From: Hymenobacter cyanobacteriorum
Lineage (GTDB): Bacteria; Bacteroidota; Bacteroidia; Cytophagales; Hymenobacteraceae
NCBI RefSeq assembly: GCF_022631375.1
Contig: NZ_JALBGC010000004.1
Span: forward strand, 186,001 to 250,000
Reading direction: 5' to 3'
DNA length: 64,000 nt
A program made the position numbers and the translations under genes. Shown here piece after piece: positions 40,797 to 48,834 of this stretch (its first letter is position 1; every line of letters starts with the position of its first letter). Under the pieces are notes generated by a model. The model worked only from the letters and a program-made list of their open reading frames with translations, was not told the origin of the DNA and did no database searches.

Positions 40797-40820
40797 CAAA
40801 TGTATGAATAAAATTTCATA
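40797..40820 (-). promoter_or_regulatory. Promoter and operator of the sulfur operon
   Basis: TACATTTG (complement of 40797-40804) matches TAnnTTTG and lies only eight bases from the regulator's ATG. TATGAA (40803-40808) and TTCATA (40815-40820) form a perfect palindrome with a six-base spacer, between the -7 and -33 regions, suited to repression. Confidence 0.7.
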
Positions 40821-40828
40821 TGAACAGG

Positions 40829-40910
40829 CTGTCATTTCAGGCCGCGCGAATAACGTAGCGACTACTCGCGTCTGATTTCTCCAGATTCCGCGCTTTGCCT
40901 GGAATGACAG
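40829..40910. repeat. Imperfect palindrome with TGTCATT/AATGACA ends
   Basis: CTGTCATTTCAGGC (40829-40842) and GCCTGGAATGACAG (40897-40910) are complementary with one mismatch, around 54 bases rich in CG. It fills the gap between the sulfur regulator promoter and the next leftward gene's end, and looks like a REP-type element of a second family. Confidence 0.6.
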
Positions 40911-40913
40911 ACC

Positions 40914-41384
40914 TTACTTCATGTCGACGCTTTTGCCGTCGAGGCGAATAAGCTGGCCGGCGCGCTTGCCGTTGCGGCGAATGTGGGCCGTGGGGTCTTT
41001 GGCCAGCACCAAGCGGGGCAGGGTACAGTCTTCGAGGGCGACGTCCTGCGTGACGTAGCCGGCGGCCCCGATGGTTAATTCCTGGCCCTGGTACACCACA
41101 TCGGTGATGCGAAACTTGCCCTCGGCATCGGTGACGTACACCTGGTGGGTGCCTTTTACGAGCAGCGTGGCTCCGAGCAGCGGGCGGCCGTTGGCTTCGA
41201 ACACCTGGCCCGTGAGGGGCGCACAGGCCAGGCGCATGCGGCGCGGGCTGGCTTCGGGGCGGCTTTCGGACAGCGCCAGCCGGTTCTGGGCGTTGGCCGC
41301 GGCCGTGGCGCGGGTGCCCTGGGCGGCGGCGGGCCGGGCGGCGCAGGCCAGCACCACGGCAAGGGAAGTAAGTAGAATACGCAT
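40914..41384 (-). CDS. Secreted carboxypeptidase-regulatory-like beta-sandwich protein
   Basis: 156 residues, ATG at 41384, with a signal peptide (MRILLTSLAVVLACAARPAAAQG). The main domain TGQVFEANGRPLLGATLLVKG, YVTDAEGKFRITDV and ELTIGAAGYVTQDVAL is a CarboxypepD_reg-like fold, common in Bacteroidota exported proteins and at the N-terminus of TonB-dependent receptors. Here it stands alone and ends in a short basic tail (GKRAGQLIRLDGKSV). Role unknown. Confidence 0.8.
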   Translation of the reverse strand: MRILLTSLAVVLACAARPAAAQGTRATAAANAQNRLALSESRPEASPRRMRLACAPLTGQVFEANGRPLLGATLLVKGTHQVYVTDAEGKFRITDVVYQGQELTIGAAGYVTQDVALEDCTLPRLVLAKDPTAHIRRNGKRAGQLIRLDGKSVDMK

Positions 41385-41588
41385 AGAAACGAGGGCGAAG
41401 GGGCGAAAGGAAAACCAGCAGCGTTGCCATGCCGCCGGGGCGGACTACCAGCTCCTCAACGGCAGCCGGGCGAATCTGTTACATGCGCCGGCCGCCAAAT
41501 AGTTTCGGGCGGGGGCAGCGCGGGGTTGCCATTCAGCCGCTGGCCATGCCATTCAGCCGGCCCAGTTACCGTTCGCGGGAAAGTGGTT

Positions 41589-41617
41589 TTGCTGCCTGCG
41601 GCGGGCCGGTAAGTTTG
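41589..41617 (+). promoter_or_regulatory. Promoter of the secreted alpha/beta hydrolase gene
   Basis: TTG (41589-41591), 18 bases, TAAGTTTG (41610-41617) match the Bacteroidota promoter pattern, 36 bases before the ATG at 41654. Confidence 0.7.
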
Positions 41618-41653
41618 GCCCATTCAATCACCAACCCACTTCGCCGCTGCCGC

Positions 41654-42595
41654 ATGAAAACTTCTGCATTTGCCCGCCGCCTGTCTTTTTCGCTGTTGCT
41701 GCTGGGCGCCGCCGCGCCGGCATTTGCCGCCGGTCCTGCTGCTTCGGCCACCAAAATAGTAGCCGACAACCCGGCCCTGCACCCCGCCTTCACGGTGCGG
41801 GTGGTGGGCAAGGGCCAGCCCATGCTGCTGATTCCGGGGCTGAACTGCCCGGGCGCGGTGTGGGATGAAACCGTGGCCCACTACCAGAAGCAGTACCAGT
41901 GCCATGTGATTTCGCTGGCCGGCTTTGGGGGCACTGCACCGGTGGCCGTGGCCGACCCGCTGCTGCCGGCCGTGCGCGACCAGCTGCTGGCCTACATCAA
42001 AACCCAGAAGCTGCACAAGCCCGTGGTGGTGGGCCACAGCCTGGGCGGCTTTATGGCCCTGGCGATGAGCGCAGTCCAGCCCGAGGCGGTGGGTCCGCTC
42101 GTGATTGTGGATTCGCTGCCCTTCCTGTCGGCCATTCAAAGCCCGGCCGCCACCGTGGAAACGGTGAAGCCCCAGGCCACCGCCCTGCGCCAGCAGGTGA
42201 GACAAAGCCACATGGCCCCCGCCGCTCAGCGCCAGATGGTGGCCGGGATGGTGGCCGACACCGCCCGGCAAACCCAGATAGCGCGTTGGGGCACGGCTTC
42301 GGACCTCGCCACCACGGCCCAGGCCATGTACGACATGTACACCATCGACCTGCGCCAGGACATCAGCCACCTTCAGCAGCCGGTGCTGGTGCTCGGGTCC
42401 TGGGCGGCCTACGCCCAGTACGGCTCGACCAAGGAAAGCACCCGCGCTATTTTCGCGCAACAGTACGCCAAGCTGCCGCAGGTTCGTATCGAAATGTCGG
42501 AGGCCGGCCGCCATTTCCTGATGTATGACGACACCGCCTGGTTTATGACCCAGGCCGACGCGTTTTTGAAGCAGGCGGCGGTGGCAAAAAAGTAG
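41654..42595 (+). CDS. Secreted alpha/beta-fold hydrolase
   Basis: 313 residues from the ATG at 41654, chosen because it begins a signal peptide (MKTSAFARRLSFSLLLLGAA to FAAGP) and follows a good promoter. The hydrolase fold shows MLLIPGLNCPGAVWDE (oxyanion region), VVVGHSLGGFMAL (nucleophile Ser) and EAGRHFLMYDD (catalytic His). The acid is probably the Asp/Glu around VLVLGSWAAY. The substrate is unknown. The LytS-like gene follows after 51 bases in the same direction. Confidence 0.87.
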   Translation: MKTSAFARRLSFSLLLLGAAAPAFAAGPAASATKIVADNPALHPAFTVRVVGKGQPMLLIPGLNCPGAVWDETVAHYQKQYQCHVISLAGFGGTAPVAVADPLLPAVRDQLLAYIKTQKLHKPVVVGHSLGGFMALAMSAVQPEAVGPLVIVDSLPFLSAIQSPAATVETVKPQATALRQQVRQSHMAPAAQRQMVAGMVADTARQTQIARWGTASDLATTAQAMYDMYTIDLRQDISHLQQPVLVLGSWAAYAQYGSTKESTRAIFAQQYAKLPQVRIEMSEAGRHFLMYDDTAWFMTQADAFLKQAAVAKK

Positions 42596-42646
42596 CGCCG
42601 TCGCGCGACCTTTGGCCGTCGCTTCCCGCTTTATCGATTCTAAGTC

Positions 42647-43729
42647 ATGCCCCGCTCTTCGGCCCGCCCGCGCTTGTATTGGATACTCCAGGTGGGGGGC
42701 TGGGGAGCGTATGGGCTGCTGGGCGGCGTGCTGTCGACGGTGTTTGGCAAGTTCCGGCCGATAGTTATTCCCATCGAAATCATCGTGGCGGGCGCGATGC
42801 TGCTGGGCAGCCACCTGCTGCGGCTGTACCTGCGCCGGCGCGGCTGGACGCGTCTGCCGCTGGCGGCCCTGCTGCCCCGGCTGCTGCTGGGCAACCTGTT
42901 GGTAGCAGTGGGTAGCATGGCCCTCACCGGGGTGCTGGTGACACTGCTGTACTGGGCCGTAAATCCGACGGCTCACACCTGGCAGGGCTTTCCGTGGCTG
43001 CAATACGTGGGCTACACGGCCAACTCGTTTTTCTTCATGCTGCTGTGGTCGGCGGCGTATTTCAGCCTGCATTATTTCGATAACCTGCGGCAGGCGGAGA
43101 TTGATAAGTGGAAGCTGACCGCCGCCGTGCGCGATGCCGAGATGCGCACCCTGAAGGCCCAGATTAACCCGCACTTTCTGTTCAATGGCCTGAACAACAT
43201 CCGGGCGCTGGTGCTGGAAAACCCGGCCCGCGCCCGCGAGATGATGACGCACCTCTCGGACCTGCTGCGCTACTCGCTGCAGCTGCACACCCGCGAGCAG
43301 GTGCCGCTGGCCCGCGAGCTCGAAACCGTTACGCACTACCTCACGCTCGAAAGCCTGCAGCTGGAGGAGCGCCTGCACTACACCCTCGACGTGGACCCTG
43401 CCACCCTGGCCGCCCTGCTGCCGCCGATGACGCTGCAGCTGCTGGTCGAAAACGCCATCAAGCACGGCATTACGCCGCGGCCGGGCGGGGGCGCGGTGCA
43501 TGTGTCGGCGCAGCTCGAAGGTTCGGCGCAGGTGCTCATCAGCGTGCGCAACCCCGGCCGCTACCAGCCCAACGCCGCTGCGCCCGACCACACCGGCATC
43601 GGCCTGCCCAACGCCCACGAGCGGCTGCAGCTGCTGTTTGGGCCTACCGCCAGCCTGCACGTAGGCAACGACGCGCACCGGCCGGATACCGTGACGGCCG
43701 AGCTGCGCCTGCCTTTAATCAATGGCTGA
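42647..43729 (+). CDS. LytS-type sensor histidine kinase
   Basis: 360 residues, ATG at 42647. Four membrane helices occupy the first ~140 residues (WGAYGLLGGVLSTVF, IIVAGAMLLGSHLL, LLVAVGSMALTGVLVTLLYW, FFFMLLWSAAYFSL). The His-kinase domain has the phospho-acceptor region LKAQINPHFLFNGLNNIRAL and a HATPase part QLLVENAIKHGI with HTGIGLPNAHERLQLLFG. It is the kinase partner of the LytTR regulator that follows. The signal sensed is unknown. Confidence 0.92.
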   Translation: MPRSSARPRLYWILQVGGWGAYGLLGGVLSTVFGKFRPIVIPIEIIVAGAMLLGSHLLRLYLRRRGWTRLPLAALLPRLLLGNLLVAVGSMALTGVLVTLLYWAVNPTAHTWQGFPWLQYVGYTANSFFFMLLWSAAYFSLHYFDNLRQAEIDKWKLTAAVRDAEMRTLKAQINPHFLFNGLNNIRALVLENPARAREMMTHLSDLLRYSLQLHTREQVPLARELETVTHYLTLESLQLEERLHYTLDVDPATLAALLPPMTLQLLVENAIKHGITPRPGGGAVHVSAQLEGSAQVLISVRNPGRYQPNAAAPDHTGIGLPNAHERLQLLFGPTASLHVGNDAHRPDTVTAELRLPLING

Positions 43730-43734
43730 ATGGG

Positions 43735-43860
43735 TGAATTGTTGGATGGGTGAATGTCCGAATTGGGTTGATAAATACTAAGCTCATTCATCCATCTAAC
43801 AATTCACCAATCCACCCATTCACCAATCCAACAATTCACCCATTCACCAATCCACCCAAA
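43735..43860. repeat. Low-complexity repeat of TTCACCCA/TTCACCAATCCA units
   Basis: The ~125 bases between the kinase and regulator genes are built of short related words: GGTGAAT and TTGGATGGGTGAA on the left, and several TTCACCAATCCA, CAATTCACC and CATTCACC units on the right. The two sides are partly complementary, so the RNA could fold into a long imperfect hairpin between the cistrons. Confidence 0.75.
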
Positions 43861-43862
43861 CT

Positions 43863-44609
43863 ATGACCGTGCTCCTCGTCGACGACTCGCGCCTGGCCCG
43901 CACCGAGCTGCGCCACCTGCTGCAGGCCTTTCCTGACGTGACGGTGGTGGGCGAAGCGCGCCATGCCGACGAGGCCCGCGCCCAGATGCAGGCGCTGCGG
44001 CCTGATTTGCTGCTGCTCGACGTGCAGATGCCCGGCCAGACCGGCTTCGAGCTGCTGGCCTCGCTGGAGACGGCCCCGCACGTCATCTTCACCACCGCTT
44101 ATGATGAATACGCCCTGCAGGCTTTCGCCGTGAATGCGCTCGACTACCTGCTGAAGCCGGTGGAGGAAACCCGGCTGGCGGCTGCGCTGGCGAAGGCCCG
44201 CGCCCGCATCAGCGCGCCGGTGCCGGCCGAAGCCGTGGCCGCCGGGCCCGCTGAGGAGGCCCCGCTGGCCCCGCTCACGGCCCAGGACCAGGTGTTTGTA
44301 AAGGACGGCGAGCGGTGTTGGTTCGTAAAGCTGGCCGACATCAAGCTCTTCGAAATCAACGGCAGCTACACCCGCATCCACTTCGAAAACCACCGTCCGC
44401 TCATTCCGCGCACCCTGCAGCAGCTCGAGGCGCGCCTCGACCCCAAAGTGTTTTTCCGGGCCAACCGCCAGCAGATTATCAATCTGAAATGGATTGCCGG
44501 CATCGAGCCCTGGTTCAGCAACACGCTGAAGCTGCAGCTGCGCGACGGCCCCGAAGTGGAGGTGTCGCGGCAGCAGTCGGTGCGGTTCCGCGAACTGCTG
44601 AGCCTGTAA
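43863..44609 (+). CDS. LytTR-family response regulator
   Basis: 248 residues, ATG at 43863. The receiver domain begins TVLLVDDSRLARTEL (acidic pair), has the phospho-acceptor Asp in LLLLDVQMPGQTGFEL, and ends VNALDYLLKPVEETRL. A ~40-residue Ala/Pro linker leads to a LytTR DNA-binding domain (VFVKDGERCWFVKLADIKLFEINGSYTRIHF, PRTLQQLEARL, FFRANRQQIINLKWI). Pair of the upstream LytS-type kinase. Target genes cannot be read from the sequence. Confidence 0.93.
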   Translation: MTVLLVDDSRLARTELRHLLQAFPDVTVVGEARHADEARAQMQALRPDLLLLDVQMPGQTGFELLASLETAPHVIFTTAYDEYALQAFAVNALDYLLKPVEETRLAAALAKARARISAPVPAEAVAAGPAEEAPLAPLTAQDQVFVKDGERCWFVKLADIKLFEINGSYTRIHFENHRPLIPRTLQQLEARLDPKVFFRANRQQIINLKWIAGIEPWFSNTLKLQLRDGPEVEVSRQQSVRFRELLSL

Positions 44610-44615
44610 CGCGAG

Positions 44616-44686
44616 GCAGCGCTTTGCATCGGCGTTGGCGTTGCCCACGCGAACGGCTGCTTAACCCACGCGACGCGAAGCGCTGC
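44616..44686. other. Inverted repeat between convergent genes
   Basis: GCAGCGCTT (44616-44624) and AAGCGCTGC (44678-44686) are perfect complements 53 bases apart, between the ends of the regulator and the VOC gene. They could help terminate both transcripts, but no T-run is evident. Confidence 0.4.
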
Positions 44687-44703
44687 TTCACGTTACGGGC
44701 TGC

Positions 44704-45060
44704 TTAGGCGCACACCTCGGCCAGCACCAGGCAGTTGCCGGCGGGGTCGAACAGTTCCAGCTGCATCACTTTATCGTTCCAGGTTGTTTTTCGCAGTGGC
44801 GGGGTGGGGAAGCTCGCTTCTTTTTGCAGCAGCAGCCGATGGAAGGCCGGCAGGCCCGTGAACTCGGCAATGGCCCGGCCGCCAATGCAGCTTTCGTGCT
44901 GATAGGTGGTGAGGTGCAGCACGATATTGCCCCGCGATATCTGGAAATAATAGCCGCCACTGGCCGGCCGGTCTTCCCAATCGATGCTAAAGCCCAGCCA
45001 CTCGACGTAAAATGCCACGGCCTGCGGGTAGTCCGAAATCTGAAAAACGGGCGTGACCAT
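44704..45060 (-). CDS. VOC (glyoxalase/bleomycin-resistance) superfamily protein
   Basis: 118 residues from the ATG at 45060. VTPVFQISDYPQAVAFYVEWLGFSIDWE is the typical first beta-alpha-beta unit, and MQLELFDPAGNCLVLAE the last strand pair. The ISRGNIVLHLTTYQH middle part fits a single VOC domain that would dimerise. Metal ligands and substrate are not clear; it could be a glyoxalase-type enzyme or a binding protein. It is divergent from the amidase gene. Confidence 0.85.
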   Translation of the reverse strand: MVTPVFQISDYPQAVAFYVEWLGFSIDWEDRPASGGYYFQISRGNIVLHLTTYQHESCIGGRAIAEFTGLPAFHRLLLQKEASFPTPPLRKTTWNDKVMQLELFDPAGNCLVLAEVCA

Positions 45061-45220
45061 GGAAGAAGAGAAGTAGTACACCGGGTTAGCTAAGTGCTGA
45101 TATTTCGAGGAAATATAACGCTTAATAGCGGACCTTTCATTCGGCCTGCATTGTCTGCCACCGACTTACGGACATGCGGCTCCGGCAGATTGCTCGGTCC
45201 CGGCCCGCTACCTTTAGCCC

Positions 45221-46711
45221 ATGCTCTCCTTCGCCGAATACGACCGCCTCGATGCCCTGGCCCAGGCCGCTCTCGTGCGCACCGGCCAGCTCACGGCCGC
45301 CGAGCTGTGCGCCGCCGCCGTGGCCCGTGCCGAAGCCGTGAACCCGCAAATCAATGCCGTGGTGCACCCGCTCTACGAGCCGGCCCGGCAGCGCGCGGTG
45401 GCCGGGCTACCGGCCGGTCCCTTCGGCGGCGTGCCGTTTCTGCTGAAGGACTTTGGGGCGCAGTACGCCGGAGCGCCGCATACTTCGGGCAGCCGGGCGC
45501 TGCGCGGCTTCGTACCCACGCAGGATGCCGAGCTGGTGCAGCGCTGGCAGGCCGCCGGCCTCAACATCCTGGGCAAAACCAATACCCCCGAGTTCGCCCT
45601 GATGGGCGTGACCGAGCCCCTGCTGCACGGCCCCGCCCGCAACCCCTGGAATCTGGACCATACGCCCGGCGGCAGCAGCGGCGGGGCGGCAGCGGCCGTG
45701 GCGGCCGGTATTGTGCCGGTGGCCGGCGCGGGCGACGGCGGCGGCTCCATCCGGATTCCGGCGGCGTGCTGCGGGCTGTTTGGGCTGAAACCCAGCCGGG
45801 GCCGCGTGCCCACCGGCCCCGAGCAGGGTGAAAAGTGGCAGGGCGCGGCCGTAGAGCACGTCCTCAGCCGCTCGGTGCGCGACAGCGCGGCGCTGCTCGA
45901 TGCTACTTGCGGCCCCGATGCGGGCGCGCCCTACTTCCTGCCCAGCCCGGCCCGGCCGTACCTGGAAGAAGTGGGCCGCGCGCCCGGTCGCCTGCGCATT
46001 GGGTTCAGCCTGGGCCATCCGCTGGGCAGTGCCTTGCACCCGGAATGCGCCACCGCCGTGCGCGACGCGGCCAAGCTGCTCGAAAGCCTGGGCCACGAGG
46101 TGGAAGAAGTGCCGCTGCCCTTCGATGGCCGGGCCGTGGCCTCGGCGTTTCTGATGTTGTATTTCGGCGAAACCGGGGCCAGCATTGCCGCGCTGGCCCG
46201 GCATCTGGGCCGCCCCGCCCGGCCCGCCGACGTGGAGCCCACCACCTGGCTGCTGGGCCTGCTGGGCCGCACTTACACCGCCGCCGACTTCGCCGCCGCC
46301 CGCCACACTTGGAACGAGCACGCCCGCGCCTTCGGCCGCTTCCACCAAACCTACGACCTGCTGCTGACGCCCACGCTGGCTACGCCGCCCGTACGCATCG
46401 GCGAGCTGCAGCCCAAGCCGTTGGAACAGAAGCTGCTGAAGCTGGTGAACACCTTCGGCCTCGGTGGCCTCATTCGCCGCTCGGGCATCGTGGAGAAGCT
46501 GGCCGAGCAGAGCCTCGAAAAAACGCCCTACACCCAGGTGGCCAACCTCACGGGCCAGCCCGCCATGTCGGTGCCCCTGCACTGGACGGCCGACGGGCTG
46601 CCCTGCGGGGTGCAGTTCATCGCCCGGCTCGGGGCCGAGGACGTGCTCTTCCGGCTGGCCGGGCAGCTGGAACAGGCCCGCCCGTGGTTCGGAAAGCGGC
46701 CGCCGCTGTAG
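45221..46711 (+). CDS. Amidase signature-family enzyme (GatA-like)
   Basis: 496 residues, ATG at 45221. The amidase signature is complete: FLLKDFGAQYAGAPHTSGSRALRG (catalytic Lys), HTPGGSSGGAAAAVAAGIVPVAGAGDGGGSIRIPAACCGLFGLKPSRGRVP (cis-Ser and Ser nucleophile), then LTGQPAMSVPLHWTADGLPCGVQF. This is a free-standing amidase rather than GatA of the tRNA complex, as no gatB or gatC is near. A TACCTTTA element ends only four bases before the ATG, so the mRNA may be nearly leaderless. Substrate unknown. Confidence 0.9.
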   Translation: MLSFAEYDRLDALAQAALVRTGQLTAAELCAAAVARAEAVNPQINAVVHPLYEPARQRAVAGLPAGPFGGVPFLLKDFGAQYAGAPHTSGSRALRGFVPTQDAELVQRWQAAGLNILGKTNTPEFALMGVTEPLLHGPARNPWNLDHTPGGSSGGAAAAVAAGIVPVAGAGDGGGSIRIPAACCGLFGLKPSRGRVPTGPEQGEKWQGAAVEHVLSRSVRDSAALLDATCGPDAGAPYFLPSPARPYLEEVGRAPGRLRIGFSLGHPLGSALHPECATAVRDAAKLLESLGHEVEEVPLPFDGRAVASAFLMLYFGETGASIAALARHLGRPARPADVEPTTWLLGLLGRTYTAADFAAARHTWNEHARAFGRFHQTYDLLLTPTLATPPVRIGELQPKPLEQKLLKLVNTFGLGGLIRRSGIVEKLAEQSLEKTPYTQVANLTGQPAMSVPLHWTADGLPCGVQFIARLGAEDVLFRLAGQLEQARPWFGKRPPL

Positions 46712-46799
46712 TGCGAACTTTTAGTTCGCGTCTCGTTTGCAGTCGTCAAACTCTGCGGCGTATGCTGTCAACTGGCCATCCGGCAAAATAGCCCGCCGC

Positions 46800-47444
46800 T
46801 CAATCAAACCGCTTGAACAGGCCCTGCCCTTTGGAAGAATAATTCCACTGCTCCCGCGAAGCTCGCTGGCGGACATTGCCCGGGGCTACGGAGTCGCGCA
46901 GGGCCACTGCCGCGCTGGCCGTCGTCAGGCGGCCCCGCAGCGCGTTGGTCATGCGGTACTGCACACTGTCGGCCGTCACGCCGGTGACTTCAATCAAGCC
47001 GTATTGCCGGCCTTCGTCGGCTACGTCGAACTTGTAGCGGGTACCAACGGCCTCCGGCACCGGCGCGGCGCTGGCAGCCGTAGCTGCTGCCGCTGTCGGC
47101 TCTTTCTTGCCGAAGACGCTGATGAGCAAGCTAAGGAGCACCACCGCGCCAAATAGCAACAGCAGCGCGAAATGCGTGAGCGGTGTTTTGGCCTGCTGCT
47201 GCACGGCCTGCACGGGGGCGACGTAGCTGGCGGGCATTTCGCGGGCCGTGAGCACCTGCTTGCAGTGCTGGCACGAAGTCACGCTGAATTTGCCAACGGG
47301 AAAAGCCGGCACCCAGAACAAATGCACGTAGCGCGAAAACACGGTGCACGTCAGCGTTTCGGGCGTGTGGCAGTAGGCGCAGGCCAGGCCGGAGAGGTGC
47401 TCGGTGGCAATGGTCGAGCGGCGGATTCCGAGGAAAAACAGCAA
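46800..47444 (-). CDS. Membrane protein with N-terminal zinc-ribbon-like domain
   Basis: 214 residues, ATG at 47444. The N-terminal ~70 residues hold CAYCHTPET and TSCQHCKQV, two Cys pairs around a SRYVHLFWVPAFPVG segment, the pattern of the zinc-ribbon_15 family. One membrane helix follows (~90-112, HFALLLLFGAVVLLSLLISVF), and then an Ala-rich linker and a ~80-residue soluble domain (YKFDVADEGRQYGLIEVTGV). The zinc ribbon is probably cytoplasmic. Function unknown; such proteins are frequent in Bacteroidota. Confidence 0.82.
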   Translation of the reverse strand: MLFFLGIRRSTIATEHLSGLACAYCHTPETLTCTVFSRYVHLFWVPAFPVGKFSVTSCQHCKQVLTAREMPASYVAPVQAVQQQAKTPLTHFALLLLFGAVVLLSLLISVFGKKEPTAAAATAASAAPVPEAVGTRYKFDVADEGRQYGLIEVTGVTADSVQYRMTNALRGRLTTASAAVALRDSVAPGNVRQRASREQWNYSSKGQGLFKRFD

Positions 47445-47505
47445 GATGAAAGGGCGTTGAGGGTGGAAAGGAAATGTTGAAATCGGCTAAATCTAGCAAC
47501 AAAAT

Positions 47506-47531
47506 GCCCCGGCTGCGCTGGCAGCCGGGGC
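47506..47531 (-). terminator. Terminator for a leftward transcript
   Basis: GCCCCGGCTGC (47506-47516) pairs perfectly with GCAGCCGGGGC (47521-47531) with a four-base loop; on the minus strand it is followed by CATTTTG. It lies downstream of the nuclease-tail remnant and of the alpha/beta hydrolase gene. Confidence 0.75.
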
Positions 47532-47569
47532 TTGGTAAAGGCAGTAGCCGGGCCATTGCCGGGCTGGGT

Positions 47570-47620
47570 TCATTTGGCGAAAAGCTCGCTCGGTTGGCCC
47601 GCCAGGCCGGTGCCAACCTT
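47570..47620 (-). pseudogene. Remnant of a second S1/P1 nuclease gene (C-terminal tail)
   Basis: The minus frame ends KVGTGLAGQPSELFAK and a stop, against KAGIRLAGQLNELFAK at the end of the intact S1/P1 nuclease at 48835-49659. About 50 bases are similar. The upstream part of the frame shows no nuclease sequence, so only the tail of a former paralogue remains. Confidence 0.6.
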
Positions 47621-47708
47621 AGTCGGCCTTCCCGGTACTTCAGAAACGTTGCGACATACGCCAGGCGCGAAGCGGCGCTGCACGCTTTGCTGGCCCCAGC
47701 TGGCCCGG

Positions 47709-48638
47709 CTACGCCGCTTGGTCGCGGCGCCGACGTAGCAGCACAACCGCCACGGCCAGCACCGCCCCAATGCCGGCCGCGATGGCCAACCGGCCGGGAG
47801 CGGTGGCCGGGGTAGCCGCAGCCGGGGCGGCCAGCGCCGCTTCCCAATCCTCGCCGCTGGTCACGGCCAGAATCAGGCGGGCGGCTTCGGCGGGCACGTC
47901 CCACTGCGGAAAGTGGCCGCAGTGCTCGAACCAGTGCAGGCGGGCATCGGGGAATTTGGCCAGCGCCCGCTGCGCCTGCGCGGGGAAGCACACCCGGTCG
48001 TGGCGCCCCCAGCCAATGACCAGCGGGGCCGTGATGCTGCCGCGCGGCGCGGGCTTCTGCACCTCGCCGTGGGCCAGCTGGTCGAGCAGCTCATCGAATA
48101 CGGGCGTGTGGGCGAAGGTGTACATCTCGTCGCGCGCCTGCCGGGCATCCACGGCCCAGGGCCGGGCCGAAAACTGCGGCAGCAGCACCGTGCGGCCCAC
48201 TGCCGAGCTCATTAGCGCGGGCATCACCGGCTGCAGAGCCTTCACCAGCTTCACCGAAACGGCCACCGAGTGGTAGAACACCGGTATTTCCCAGCCTTCC
48301 CAGAATCCGCCGGGGTCGAGCGACACCACAGCCCCGAGCGAGCCCCCGCGCCGCGCCATTTCCAGCACCAGCCGGGCGCCCATCGAGCTGCCCACGGCAT
48401 CGATGCCCAGCAGGTTGTGGCGGGTCAGAAAATCGGTCAGCGCATCGGCAAACGTGCCGATGGAGTTTTCGCCTGGCAGCGGCGGGGTGTCGCCGTGGCC
48501 GGGTAGGTCCACGGCAATGACTTCGCGCTCGGCCGCCAGCGTGTCCAAAATTGTGTTCCACGAGCGCCAGCTGCCGCCGATGCCGTGCACGAGGAGTAGG
48601 GGGTTACCCGCGCCCCGGCGGATGTGGTGCATGTCCAT
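47709..48638 (-). CDS. Alpha/beta hydrolase with C-terminal membrane helix
   Basis: 309 residues from the ATG at 48638 (MDMHHI). The fold is typical: PLLLVHGIGGSWRSW (oxyanion), AVGSSMGARLVLE (nucleophile Ser in GSSMG), VIGWGRHDRVCF and WFEHCGHFPQWD (catalytic His). The C-terminus has a helix (GRLAIAAGIGAVLAVAVVLLRRRR) with basic end, so the enzyme is probably tail-anchored with the hydrolase on the side opposite the Arg cluster. The substrate is unknown. The S1/P1 nuclease gene lies upstream in the same direction, with its own terminator between. Confidence 0.87.
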   Translation of the reverse strand: MDMHHIRRGAGNPLLLVHGIGGSWRSWNTILDTLAAEREVIAVDLPGHGDTPPLPGENSIGTFADALTDFLTRHNLLGIDAVGSSMGARLVLEMARRGGSLGAVVSLDPGGFWEGWEIPVFYHSVAVSVKLVKALQPVMPALMSSAVGRTVLLPQFSARPWAVDARQARDEMYTFAHTPVFDELLDQLAHGEVQKPAPRGSITAPLVIGWGRHDRVCFPAQAQRALAKFPDARLHWFEHCGHFPQWDVPAEAARLILAVTSGEDWEAALAAPAAATPATAPGRLAIAAGIGAVLAVAVVLLRRRRDQAA

Positions 48639-48778
48639 GAGAGAGAAAGAAAGGAAGGAGTTTGGGAAAAGCGTTGCGAAAAGCAGCACCTGGTTACGGC
48701 TGTTAATTCATCCGACGGTATTACGCAGCTTGAACCGGTTTGGGTGGCCATCGCAACGGCTAATTGCCTATAAAAAAA

Positions 48779-48808
48779 GCGGGCGGGCAGCTCTCGCCAC
48801 CCGCCCGC
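48779..48808 (-). terminator. Terminator of the S1/P1 nuclease gene
   Basis: GCGGGCGGG (48779-48787) pairs with CCCGCCCGC (48800-48808); the A-run just left of it becomes a T-run on the minus strand. It lies 26 bases after the nuclease stop. Confidence 0.8.
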
Positions 48809-48834
48809 TGCGTGCGTTCCTCAACGAGGTCGTT

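Noticed and set aside
41624..43678. 684-codon open frame on the minus strand opposite the hydrolase and LytS-like genes
   Set aside because: Composition is His/Gln/Arg/Gly-rich with no motif, and it lies opposite two clear genes. It is open only because of high GC.
45407..46582. 391-codon minus-strand frame opposite the amidase gene
   Set aside because: Antisense shadow; the amidase signature on the plus strand is complete.
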